NCBI RefSeq assembly: GCF_030518155.1
Contig: NZ_JAULRU010000577.1
Coordinates: 158,301 to 222,300 of the forward strand
Source: Gilvimarinus gilvus
GTDB taxonomy: Bacteria; Pseudomonadota; Gammaproteobacteria; Pseudomonadales; Cellvibrionaceae
DNA length: 64,000 bases
Direction: 5' to 3'
Positions 20,801 to 27,373 of the stretch are shown in pieces. A model generated the notes under the pieces. The model ran no database searches. It saw nothing but the letters and a program-made list of their open reading frames with translations, and was not told the origin of the DNA. The position numbers and the translations under genes were made by a program. The first letter of the stretch is position 1, and each line of letters begins with the position of its first letter.

Positions 20801-21196
20801 GCCACCGGCGAGCTACAGATGCAGCCACTTAAAATATTATTGGGCCCCGAGGTCGCTGCACGGTTAGGCAATCAATATTCGTCTTGGAGAGATGCACGCA
20901 ATCGAGGCACCATTGACCTTAACAATCAGCCGCCGCAAGCGCGTAATGACAACGCCTCAGTCGCAAGTGGTCGCACCGTAACTATAGATGCAATTACGAA
21001 CGATTCCGACCCGGAAGGCGACTCGCTGTATATCATCAGTGTAGTAAGCCCCACCTTCGGCCTGGTATCCCACTCGGATGGGCAAATAACCTATCGCCCT
21101 CACTTTGATTTTCGCGGCACGGACGAATTTCACTATTGGGTGGGGGATGAGCACGGCAATGCGCACAGAGCTAAGGTGAGTGTTACGGTTAATTAA
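17882..21196 (+). CDS. Secreted lipoprotein: poly-Ser linker, G8 domain, beta-helix, cadherin/Ig-like tail (putative polysaccharide-active protein)
   Basis: 1104 residues from a GTG start with GGGAG upstream. Lipoprotein signal MGIKVLVLSLCSFLLAAC (Cys18). Residues about 58-130 look like a bacterial InlB-type repeat (GEGNIYPSERNVTEG, GCNGHL). Residues about 140-240 are almost pure Ser, a linker typical of Cellvibrionaceae secreted enzymes. A G8 domain follows at about 300-390 (DWCDPGIWHNGAVPGDGARAV ends its first strand pair; VDPRGTLTIGTESQP closes it), then a right-handed beta-helix with HFHRSG and HHDSHAILHNNVSYDT, as in CEMIP-like hyaluronan-binding proteins. Residues about 1015-1104 form a cadherin/Ig-like domain (NDSDPEGDSLYI). 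Likely binds or cleaves a polysaccharide; activity unproven. Confidence 0.85.
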   Translation: MGIKVLVLSLCSFLLAACGGGSGTDTGGGSSGTNQPPAVAEEPEAEPEQELPAERYTARVEYTGEGNIYPSERNVTEGFSTWFNVHVPEGLSLASISGCNGHLEGDRYHTQPMSEDCTITGEFTSAPPIGGGTGEELTPGDNSSSSSSSSISSSSISSSSSSVSSSIESSSSESSSSVSSSIESSSSESSSSVSSSVESSSSESSSSVPASSESSSSSLSSSSSSISSSSSSSSSAVATVPFSENSACSQTASSPDSTAELPAMSDSPMNHTIAAKMAEHMSAHALVAYEDATHATIADGDWCDPGIWHNGAVPGDGARAVIATSHNVTYSLVDTARLHTLRVDGELSFATNEDTRLTLDTLFVDPRGTLTIGTESQPVHSSAKAEIIIAANGDIDVSWDPLLLSRGVIVHGTLNVHGAAKAPHLKLSSDVFTGNNTISLQSPPQGWRVGDTLVVTGTRFSGWKWDNDIRAVRYHGTQDEVRTITQVSGTTVTLNEPLEFDHSSPRSDLKASIGNFTRNVRFVTESADTVPVHQRGHVMFMHNDEIDVRYAEFFQLGRTDKSQTNTEAVDVDIMRPDTNVRGRYSFHFHRSGTQDQANPAVGLGNAVFGSPGWGYVHHDSHAILHNNVSYDTFGAGFVAETGNETGAWTDNLAIKAQGINGSYNPKNNNDISTFDIARSGDGFWFQGRLVASVGNIASSVNRGFTYFHRDSSGTMIRLDPSLFMAPQALGLGRDASADDIPIRHFHGNEAYASTVGVFVVKANPRQEHDIYTVMSDFVAWEVKTGASIEYTSHYLLRDFDVIGLTNEAFRHADYGIEFGRNTTDMVVRDSRIDGFEVGIDLSKDHVSSNPTGLDQFVVIGGSISGVTTMYEEHDDSDLIIQNSDLQSDRFELNFNDLNAEGHYEYLSAATTAGTGINFSGTKTDSIGTNPIPAGYDSLGMDSTDMIALVEQAGYYQTNDGKHYTVKWEYFSDRATGELQMQPLKILLGPEVAARLGNQYSSWRDARNRGTIDLNNQPPQARNDNASVASGRTVTIDAITNDSDPEGDSLYIISVVSPTFGLVSHSDGQITYRPHFDFRGTDEFHYWVGDEHGNAHRAKVSVTVN
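18306..18594 (+). repeat. Poly-serine coding repeat tract
   Basis: Low-complexity DNA of AGT/AGC/TCT/TCC/TCG Ser codons with interspersed Ile, Val and Glu. It includes near-identical 54-bp blocks (SSVSSSIESSSSESS units) repeated about three times, which can expand or contract by slippage. It encodes the flexible linker of the G8 lipoprotein. Confidence 0.9.
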
Positions 21197-21206
21197 AATC
21201 GGAGTC

Positions 21207-21269
21207 GGATGACGGATGACGGATGACGGATGACGGATGACGGATGACGGATGACGGATGACGGATGAG
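21207..21269 (+). repeat. 7-bp tandem repeat, GGATGAC x8 plus one imperfect copy
   Basis: Eight perfect GGATGAC units and a ninth GGATGAG, starting 10 bp after the G8 lipoprotein stop codon. An inverted degenerate partner lies at 21411-21432. Confidence 0.97.
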
Positions 21270-21410
21270 CGTGAAGCGCACACGCAAACCTTTCAAGCTC
21301 TTGCTTTAACGTCAGGCTCATTTTTGATTTGTGCCTGCCTTAAAGTACAGAGCGAAGTCCATTTCAGCGACGACAAATTGAGCTGCAAAGTCTTCAGCTT
21401 TTACATCTGG

Positions 21411-21432
21411 CGTCAGACGTCAGTCATCCGAC
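21411..21432 (-). repeat. Degenerate heptad tract after panD
   Basis: On the minus strand GTCGGAT GACTGAC GTCTGAC G, beginning about 6 bp beyond the panD stop codon, in panD sense orientation. Confidence 0.75.
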
Positions 21433-21437
21433 AATTA

Positions 21438-21818
21438 TTAAACCAACTGCATCGGAATGGTGTTGGTGGTGCGCTCGACTTTGTTGCTCTCGTCTAGGTA
21501 GACCAGTCGCGGTTTGTAGTTTTCCAGGTCTGCCTGACTGTACTGCGCGTAGGCACCGATAATCACTCGGTCACCTACCTGTACTTTGCGCGCGGCGGCG
21601 CCATTCATGGAGATAGTGCCTGAACCCCGCTCAGCGAGAATCACATAAGTGGTAAAACGCTCACCGTTATTGACGTTGTATATGTCAATTTGCTCAAACT
21701 CGCGCAAGCCAGCGAGCTCTACTAAATCGGCATCAATCGCGCAGGAACCGTCATACCACAGCTCGGCCTGGGTGACCGCCGCCATATGAAGTTTGCCTTT
21801 GAGCATGGTAGAGAGCAT
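21438..21818 (-). CDS. panD: Aspartate 1-decarboxylase
   Basis: 126 residues, normal for PanD. The self-cleavage site Gly-Ser is present in [13 protein letters not shown] (E. coli YEGSCAID), where Ser becomes the pyruvoyl cofactor. The conserved [11 protein letters not shown] and [22 protein letters not shown] segments follow. It makes beta-alanine from aspartate for pantothenate synthesis. A near-perfect Shine-Dalgarno (GGAGGAGCTT) directly precedes the ATG. It follows panC by 52 bp as a two-gene operon. Confidence 0.97.
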   Translation of the reverse strand: MLSTMLKGKLHMAAVTQAELWYDGSCAIDADLVELAGLREFEQIDIYNVNNGERFTTYVILAERGSGTISMNGAAARKVQVGDRVIIGAYAQYSQADLENYKPRLVYLDESNKVERTTNTIPMQLV

Positions 21819-21870
21819 AAGCTCCTCCTTCTTTTGGTACTGGCCGCATTAGGTCGGCATCGCCAACAGG

Positions 21871-22722
21871 TTAGACCACTGTCAGCGATATATTATCTAT
21901 CAAACGGGCCCCATCGGTATACATGGCACCCAAAATGGTAATTTCTGTGTCATCCACCGCCGCTGGTTTAAGCGTGCGACTGTTACAAATTTCCAGGTAA
22001 TCGAGCTTAAAGCCCGCCTGATCGATGCGTTTTGCGCCCTCTTCCTGCAGAACCAGAAAGTCCCGCCTGCCCTCACGAATGACACCACCAATCCAGTTTA
22101 GGGTGCGATTGAGCTCTGCCACACGGGGGCGCTCGTCATCCGTAATAAAGCTGTTGCGAGAGCTCAGCGCCAGGCCATCCTCTTCACGGTATATCTCACC
22201 GGCCGTGATTTCTACTGGCATACACAGGTCTTCCACCATGCGCCGAATCACCGCCAACTGTTGAAAATCTTTAACACCGAAGACAGCTTCATCCGGCTGC
22301 ACAATATTAAACAACTTAGTCACTACGGTGGTTACACCCTCAAAATGGCCGGGGCGACTGGCACCGCACAGTACGTCGGTCATGGTGGGTACGACTACCC
22401 GGGTTTGCTCGTCCATGCCATTGGGGTACATCTCGCGCTCTTCGGGGCAGAACAGGAAGTTACAGCCAACAGCCTCTAACTTAGCGGTATCGGCGGGCAG
22501 CGTGCGCGGGTACTTATCCCAGTCCTCGTTCAAACCAAACTGCAAACGGTTAACGAAGATGCTCGCCACCACAATATCGCAGCTATTTTGCGCCTGCTTC
22601 ACCAAGGCCAGATGGGCATCGTGCAAATTGCCCATAGTCGGCACAAAGCCAATGCGCTTACCCGCGCGCCGTGCTTTGCCAAGCTCCGCTCGCAGTGAGC
22701 CTATATGATGAAAAACCTGCAT
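21871..22722 (-). CDS. panC: Pantothenate synthetase
   Basis: 283 residues from the ATG at 22722 ([10 protein letters not shown]), the family's normal start; the frame stays open 75 codons upstream but that part is not PanC-like. Motifs: [10 protein letters not shown] (first His motif, with HDAH instead of the usual HXGH), [16 protein letters not shown] and [11 protein letters not shown]. It joins beta-alanine and pantoate using ATP. With panD downstream it forms a panC-panD operon; panB, often first in this operon, is not adjacent and must be elsewhere. Confidence 0.96.
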   Translation of the reverse strand: MQVFHHIGSLRAELGKARRAGKRIGFVPTMGNLHDAHLALVKQAQNSCDIVVASIFVNRLQFGLNEDWDKYPRTLPADTAKLEAVGCNFLFCPEEREMYPNGMDEQTRVVVPTMTDVLCGASRPGHFEGVTTVVTKLFNIVQPDEAVFGVKDFQQLAVIRRMVEDLCMPVEITAGEIYREEDGLALSSRNSFITDDERPRVAELNRTLNWIGGVIREGRRDFLVLQEEGAKRIDQAGFKLDYLEICNSRTLKPAAVDDTEITILGAMYTDGARLIDNISLTVV

Positions 22723-22975
22723 AGCATCCCCATAACGCCGGAAATCCGGGGGCGGGATAATACACCGCCAGACGATATAAGTACATTTTTTGGGCGTATT
22801 AGGGGCATGCCACACGCAGCGGTGGGAGGCTATTGTTAATAGCCCATACACAAATGAATAGGCCACTACCCCACCACCTACAGCAACGTGCAGTGGATAA
22901 CACTTTGTAAGGAATTGCTGAGTTCGGATTTTTACGAGCGCGGGCAATCGCGACTAACACAATCACCCGAGCACT

Positions 22976-24034
22976 TTACTGGGCATTTTGAACCAGACGT
23001 TGGCGAACTCGAGACAGCCGTTGCACCAAATCTGATTTAATTTGCTGCTTGTCCAGCTCACTTAAAAGCCCTCTGTCTACCGGCTTGTGCTCTTGTGTGC
23101 TAGCTGCAAGCGCCACATCAGTCACTTTAGAGGCCACGGAGGGTTTTGTAGGCCACGCCACGATAGACTTACTGGCCGAACGAAAAGCCTGGAACCTTAC
23201 CGCCTCCCCCCATTCGAAGCTTGTATTAAATTCCCCGCCAGATTCAAACTGATCTACCCAGCCCTGTCCGATATCGCTGTCCAACGTCATCCAATAACCT
23301 CGATCGAACTGGCTGGTCTGGCTAACCAGCATGAAATATTGTTGTATTTCTGTGCTATACCCGGCTAGCACGAGACGATCGGCCTTATCAGTTTGGGTGC
23401 AGAAGGTCTGCCCCACCTCCAGCGCTCGACACCCCGCGACCACGTACCCATCCTCGTCCTCAATTAACTCATCCAGCACGAGAACTTCGCCCAATGGACC
23501 GTCCGATGAACCTTCGACATTTCTGGGCTCATCGGACACCAGCGCCCACTGCCCCATTAACTTCTCTTCGTGGCTCAAAAACGAAGGCGCGAAATAAAAT
23601 CGTTCAATTGCAATATTCTCGCCATCAACACTGATATTCGCTTCAGTGCGTGAGGTAAAAACTATACTAATGTCATGTGCCACGTCATTAGTGGGGGCTT
23701 GATAATCGCAGCCAAAGCACTGACCGTTTTCCACCTCAAGCAACTGGCCGCTGAACTCATTAGTGCCGGTCAAAGTGCCACTGGCCACAAACCACGTGGC
23801 CTTATTCACACCCGCTGTCTGCTCGGATTCATAGGTATAAGCGGCGAGAAACACCGTATTGTCTTGAATTTCTATCGAATATCCACGACCACTTTCATTT
23901 GGGTTCCACCACCAACCGCTTTCTGGAGCAAAGGTATCTGCCGAAACCTGTGCAGCTCCGGCAAGACTGCATAAGAGAATAATTGCTAGTAGCGATTTCA
24001 AATAGCCAGAAGCATGACCTAGAAGGGTATTCAT
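22976..24034 (-). CDS. Secreted protein of unknown function with GWWWNPNESGRGYSIE domain
   Basis: 352 residues. Signal peptide MNTLLGHASGYLKSLLAIILLCSLAGAAQVSA. The mature start, GWWWNPNESGRGYSIEIQDNTVFLAAYTYE, is a recurring beta-rich module of secreted proteobacterial proteins; a related strand pattern with ATWFVASGTLTG follows. The C-terminal part (about 180-300) has a second WALVSDE...GYWMTLDSDIGQGW block, and the last 50 residues are basic and helical. Cys pairs (CFGC, CRALEVGQTFC) suggest disulphides. No catalytic motif is recognised. Periplasmic or surface location is likely; function unknown. Confidence 0.75.
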   Translation of the reverse strand: MNTLLGHASGYLKSLLAIILLCSLAGAAQVSADTFAPESGWWWNPNESGRGYSIEIQDNTVFLAAYTYESEQTAGVNKATWFVASGTLTGTNEFSGQLLEVENGQCFGCDYQAPTNDVAHDISIVFTSRTEANISVDGENIAIERFYFAPSFLSHEEKLMGQWALVSDEPRNVEGSSDGPLGEVLVLDELIEDEDGYVVAGCRALEVGQTFCTQTDKADRLVLAGYSTEIQQYFMLVSQTSQFDRGYWMTLDSDIGQGWVDQFESGGEFNTSFEWGEAVRFQAFRSASKSIVAWPTKPSVASKVTDVALAASTQEHKPVDRGLLSELDKQQIKSDLVQRLSRVRQRLVQNAQ

Positions 24035-24338
24035 ACGTTACCAAACTCCATTATTTACGGCTTGCCCCAAGGTGGGCAATTTTAGCGGTTAGAATACGTG
24101 CCCGCAAGCAACAACAAAGCCCGCTTCGAGCGAAAGCAATAACTCGATTAGTGTGCACTGGTAGTGTGTCCGCGCCTCTAACATCGGTTTTATGCTATCC
24201 CAACTCATTCAATCTAACTGCGCCTTACTTCGCACTTGTGACTCACGCGTGAGACACAGCGCCTGTCGAGTATCTAACCCTAGGTTACAATAAGAACAGG
24301 GACGCTATGCTCATTGATAACATCCGAGAAACCTACTT
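24035..24338. other. Intergenic region without recognised genes
   Basis: 304 bp between a minus-strand secreted-protein gene and the small Gly-rich protein gene, so it should hold two divergent promoters. I see no repeat, hairpin or convincing ORF. Confidence 0.5.
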
Positions 24339-24590
24339 ATGACTTCATGGCTCATTACACTCGGCGGCTTGGCGGCCAGCTGGCACTATACCGATCTCAA
24401 TGCAGAATCCGGCGTGCAAAGTACCCTTTGCCCTATCTTGGTCGTGATTTTCCTGATAGCCACGCTGATCAAGCTTGTTGCACTCGCAGGCCCAACCGGC
24501 AGCGGCCCGGGCGGTGGCGGAGATAGCGGTGGATTCGGCGGCTTTGGTGGGGGCGGCGGTGATTGCGGAGGCGGTGGTGGCGACGGCTAA
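24339..24590 (+). CDS. Small membrane protein with Gly/Cys-rich tail, unknown function
   Basis: 83 residues from the ATG at 24339. The N-terminal half has a hydrophobic beginning (LITLGGLAASW) and a clear transmembrane helix (CPILVVIFLIATLIKLVALA). The last 35 residues are GSGPGGGGDSGGFGGFGGG-type with one Cys, a tail seen on small inner-membrane proteins of unknown role. It overlaps the end of the convergent MOSC gene by 4 bp. Expression is not certain, but composition and placement favour a real gene. Confidence 0.6.
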   Translation: MTSWLITLGGLAASWHYTDLNAESGVQSTLCPILVVIFLIATLIKLVALAGPTGSGPGGGGDSGGFGGFGGGGGDCGGGGGDG

Positions 24591-25123
24591 AACAGAGGCT
24601 CTTGCTGTGAAGCGGGTGATTTATCCACACGTGGCAAGCGCACCACGGAATCCCCCACTGACAACCACCCACCTTGGGCAATCTTTGCGCATAAACCGCC
24701 GTAGCCATACATAGCGGCGGCGCCCCCACGCCCCAGCACCTCGTTCATACGCGAACAAGGGTGACACAAAGCCGCCGGCTCCAAAATGACCTCGCCAATT
24801 TGCACGCGCTGATGCCGCAATAGATTTAAGTTAATCCCCGACACCAACAAATTGCGGCGCAGCCATTGTGGCGGGATATTATCGCGCCCGGTGTGGCGGC
24901 ATATCATCGCGACAAACTCCACACTAATAATCGTCACCTGTCGCCCCGAGCCAGGCGTTTTACTACTGCGGTGGTCGCCCTCAAGCCCCAAGCCTTCCAG
25001 TGCCACGGCAGACTCTACCGAGTGCACATTGCCCCTGCGCACCGAGCGCAAACCAATCCATTCCAGGCGACCGGGCTGGAGGTCTTTAGCGAGCTTGTCG
25101 AGGAGTCTGGCTTGTGAGTTCAT
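24587..25123 (-). CDS. MOSC domain protein
   Basis: 178 residues from the ATG at 25123; a longer frame starts at 25195. The MOSC pattern is visible: LEWIGLRSVRRGNVHSV, GLEGDHR, GSGRQVTIIS, RRNLLVSGINLNLL, and the conserved cysteine in ALCHPCSRMNE. MOSC domains bind or transfer sulphur in molybdenum-cofactor-linked chemistry. This is a stand-alone short member, like YiiM-type proteins; its substrate is unknown. It converges with and slightly overlaps the small Gly-rich gene. Confidence 0.87.
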   Translation of the reverse strand: MNSQARLLDKLAKDLQPGRLEWIGLRSVRRGNVHSVESAVALEGLGLEGDHRSSKTPGSGRQVTIISVEFVAMICRHTGRDNIPPQWLRRNLLVSGINLNLLRHQRVQIGEVILEPAALCHPCSRMNEVLGRGGAAAMYGYGGLCAKIAQGGWLSVGDSVVRLPRVDKSPASQQEPLF

Positions 25124-25339
25124 AAGGGGCCGGCGGACGGAATAAGGTGAACGGCGCACGACAATCAGCGCCGAACATGATTGTACAGCTTGCATGCCGA
25201 CAATATCACAGCTCTAAGGCAGAGGTAAGAACTTCACCCCTGCCGCTTTGGGGATTCTATTTAAATGTTTATAGCGCTGATTTTGCTTTACCACTGACCT
25301 ATACTGCAAGCTCCGCAACTTCAAAGAGGGGTAATTCAC

Positions 25340-25693
25340 ATGTCATATATAGATGGAATGGTTGCCGCAGTACCAAATGAGAATCGAGAGATATACATAG
25401 AACACGCCAAAGAAATGGCCGCTGTTTTTAAGGAAAATGGCGCCATTGAAGTTGTCGATGCCTGGGGCGATGAAGTGCCCGACGGGAGCGTCACGTCCTT
25501 CCCAATGGCCGTGAATAAAAAACCGGGAGAGACCGTGGTCTTATCCTGGATTATGTGGCCCTCAAAAGAAGTGCGCGACGCCGGCTGGCAATCCTCTATG
25601 GATGACCCGCGAATGCACCCGGACGCCAATCCGATGCCATTTGACGGCAAACGATTAATCTACGGCGGTTTCGACATTGTTGCCAAAACCTAG
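25340..25693 (+). CDS. DUF1428 family protein (YbaA-like)
   Basis: 117 residues, normal for the family. MSYIDGMVAAVPNENREIY, then GAIEVVDAWGDEVPDG and SWIMWPSKEVRDAG, with MDDPRM and PFDGKRLIYGGF at the end, match DUF1428, whose fold is a dimeric alpha-beta barrel like ABM monooxygenases. Function unknown. Its TAG stop is part of a CTAG sequence that begins a transposon-end-like motif (25690-25711), so an insertion abuts the very end of this gene without truncating it. Confidence 0.93.
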   Translation: MSYIDGMVAAVPNENREIYIEHAKEMAAVFKENGAIEVVDAWGDEVPDGSVTSFPMAVNKKPGETVVLSWIMWPSKEVRDAGWQSSMDDPRMHPDANPMPFDGKRLIYGGFDIVAKT

Positions 25694-25711
25694 CAGCAGG
25701 CTGTTGAAAAA
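25690..25711. mobile_element. Transposon-end-like motif at CTAG (left boundary)
   Basis: CTAG followed by CAGCAGGCTGTTGAAAA, nearly identical to both ends of the element at 26963-27226. It faces right, toward the NYN gene, and no matching right end occurs within the next 1.2 kb except those of that element. Confidence 0.6.
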
Positions 25712-25721
25712 CAGAAATGTC

Positions 25722-26153
25722 ATGCTGCGAGCTTTGGCCAGCGCATTACTGATGATGGTGTGCCACTCTTCTCTTGCGATTGGCTGGCACACCATTACCC
25801 CGCAAAACCTCGAGAAATCCAGCATTGAGTTAACCATCAGCTATGACGCCTACGGGGCATGCCATGAGGTAAAAGTAACGCTACCTGACGTCTTTGATTT
25901 TGGAGACCTCGGTAAACGCCCCTTTGAAAGCCTACGCCTGAAACAAGTTGAGGTTAAAGAACGGGGCTGGCAACTTACCGGTAAAGGCTCACGAATGGCT
26001 CTTGAAACGCGCAAACTGAACAGCCGTTTTGAACCGTCACGTCTGTGCCTGAGCGCATACGATATTACCTATAGCCACCTTGAGGTTTGGTACAAGACTG
26101 TCCAGGGACAACCCCCAATGCTAGTCATCATAGAACTGGATGAGTTTATCTAA
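25722..26153 (+). CDS. Small secreted hypothetical protein
   Basis: 143 residues from ATG 25722; the longer frame begins inside the transposon-end motif and is disfavoured. Signal peptide MLRALASALLMMVCHSSLA, then a beta-rich domain (SSIELTISYDAYGACHEVKVTLP, CLSAYDITYSHLEVWYKT) with two cysteines. I do not recognise the family. It lies 10 bp after the transposon-end motif, has a poor ribosome site, and its end overlaps a possible upstream start of the NYN gene by 14 bp, so the two genes probably share a transcript. Confidence 0.65.
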   Translation: MLRALASALLMMVCHSSLAIGWHTITPQNLEKSSIELTISYDAYGACHEVKVTLPDVFDFGDLGKRPFESLRLKQVEVKERGWQLTGKGSRMALETRKLNSRFEPSRLCLSAYDITYSHLEVWYKTVQGQPPMLVIIELDEFI

Positions 26154-26154
26154 A

Positions 26155-26868
26155 ATGGAAGAATCGAAACAGAAAATAGCGCTGTTTATCGATGCCGACA
26201 ACGCACCGGCCAGTAAATTTGAAGATGTGCTGAGCGAAGTTGCCAAGTACGGTGTTGTCACTATTCGCAAAGCCTACGGCAACTGGAAGAAGTCATCGCT
26301 CAAGGCTTGGGAAGAGCTTCTGCATGAGTACGCCATCCAGCCGATTCAACAATACGACTTATCCAAAGGGAAAAACGCCTCTGACATTGCGCTAGTGATT
26401 GACGCTATGGACGTCATGTACACAAAAGACATTGACGTTATGTGTTTTGTATCGTCCGATAGCGACTTCACCCCTATGGTGACCCGGGCACTTGCCGAAG
26501 GTAAAGTTGTACTGGGCTTTGGTGAGCGAAAAACACCAACGCCTTTTGTTAACGCCTGCTCCAAGTTTCTGTTCTTAGACAGGGCACCGGACCAGAACGA
26601 CAAATCGCAAGACCCACCTAAGAACATAAAATCCGACACAAAGCTCATCAACTTATTGCGCCAAGCCATAGAGGCGACAGAAGAAGACAATGGCTGGGCG
26701 GCTCTAGGCCCCCTCGGATCACACATCTCCAACAAAACATCATTCGACACTCGCAACTATGGCTACAAAAATCTCAGTAGTTTAATAAAAGCCATCGACC
26801 TGTTTGAGCTAAAACGTGGGCCGGGTAATTTGTACTTGGTAAGAGATGTAAGAAAAAAGAAGGGCTAG
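26155..26868 (+). CDS. NYN-domain putative RNase with OST-HTH/LOTUS domain
   Basis: 237 residues from ATG 26155 (alternative ATG at 26140). The NYN (PIN-like) domain spans about 1-140. Acidic metal-site positions are visible in LFIDADNAP, the segment KGKNASDIALVIDAMDVMY and FVSSDSDFTPMVTRA. Residues about 160-237 match an OST-HTH/LOTUS RNA-binding domain (INLLRQAIEATEEDNGWAAL; YGYKNLSSLIKAIDLFEL). The LabA/DUF88 family is regarded as RNases acting on structured or foreign RNA. It sits inside a unit bounded by inward-facing transposon-like ends, which suggests horizontal transfer and possibly a defence role; this is inference. Confidence 0.93.
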   Translation: MEESKQKIALFIDADNAPASKFEDVLSEVAKYGVVTIRKAYGNWKKSSLKAWEELLHEYAIQPIQQYDLSKGKNASDIALVIDAMDVMYTKDIDVMCFVSSDSDFTPMVTRALAEGKVVLGFGERKTPTPFVNACSKFLFLDRAPDQNDKSQDPPKNIKSDTKLINLLRQAIEATEEDNGWAALGPLGSHISNKTSFDTRNYGYKNLSSLIKAIDLFELKRGPGNLYLVRDVRKKKG

Positions 26869-26962
26869 GAAGCTTGCCCTACTGGCCGACATTCCCAGAT
26901 CAGGTGTAAAAACACTGGGGAATTATCCCCTAGCCAATCATAAATTAAAATCTACTACCTAG

Positions 26963-27226
26963 CAGGCTGTTGAAAACCCCTTACGTACTCAGACTCTCAG
27001 GCTGGTTCGTAATCTAAGCGCCACTTTGACGGTGTGTTCCCCCCCATCGAAAAGTGGCAACGACGAGTACGGGCCAGCCTGGAAGTCCCGCAGGGCGAGG
27101 CCTGAAGCGCACATCTGCCGCACCTTACCTCTAGCAAAGGGACCCACCCTGTCCGTCGAGACAAGGCACGACATCTGCACGCTTCGGGCCTCGCTGAGCA
27201 TGCAAGGGGTTTTAACAGCCTTGCTG
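26963..27226. mobile_element. MITE-like element flanked by CTAG
   Basis: 264 bp between CTAG at 26959-26962 and CTAG at 27227-27230. The ends are imperfect inverted repeats: CAGGCTGTTGAAAACCCCTT on the left and, reverse-complemented, CAGCAAGGCTGTTAAAACCC on the right. The interior has no convincing gene. CTAG is palindromic, so it may be a target duplication or part of the ends. Confidence 0.68.
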
Positions 27227-27373
27227 CTAGAATCTAAGGATGAGGTAGCAAAAAATAAATAGGTCTACTTAACTTGCCCCACCAGCGGCGGATCTCCTAC
27301 ACATTTTAACGATTCCCACGTTTGAGACGACCCCGCACCTTCCACCATTATTAGTGCACGAGAAAAGTATAGG

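Noticed and set aside
26989..27201. ORFs inside the 26963-27226 element as a transposase remnant
   Set aside because: No DDE-type or other transposase motifs are visible and the frames are short.
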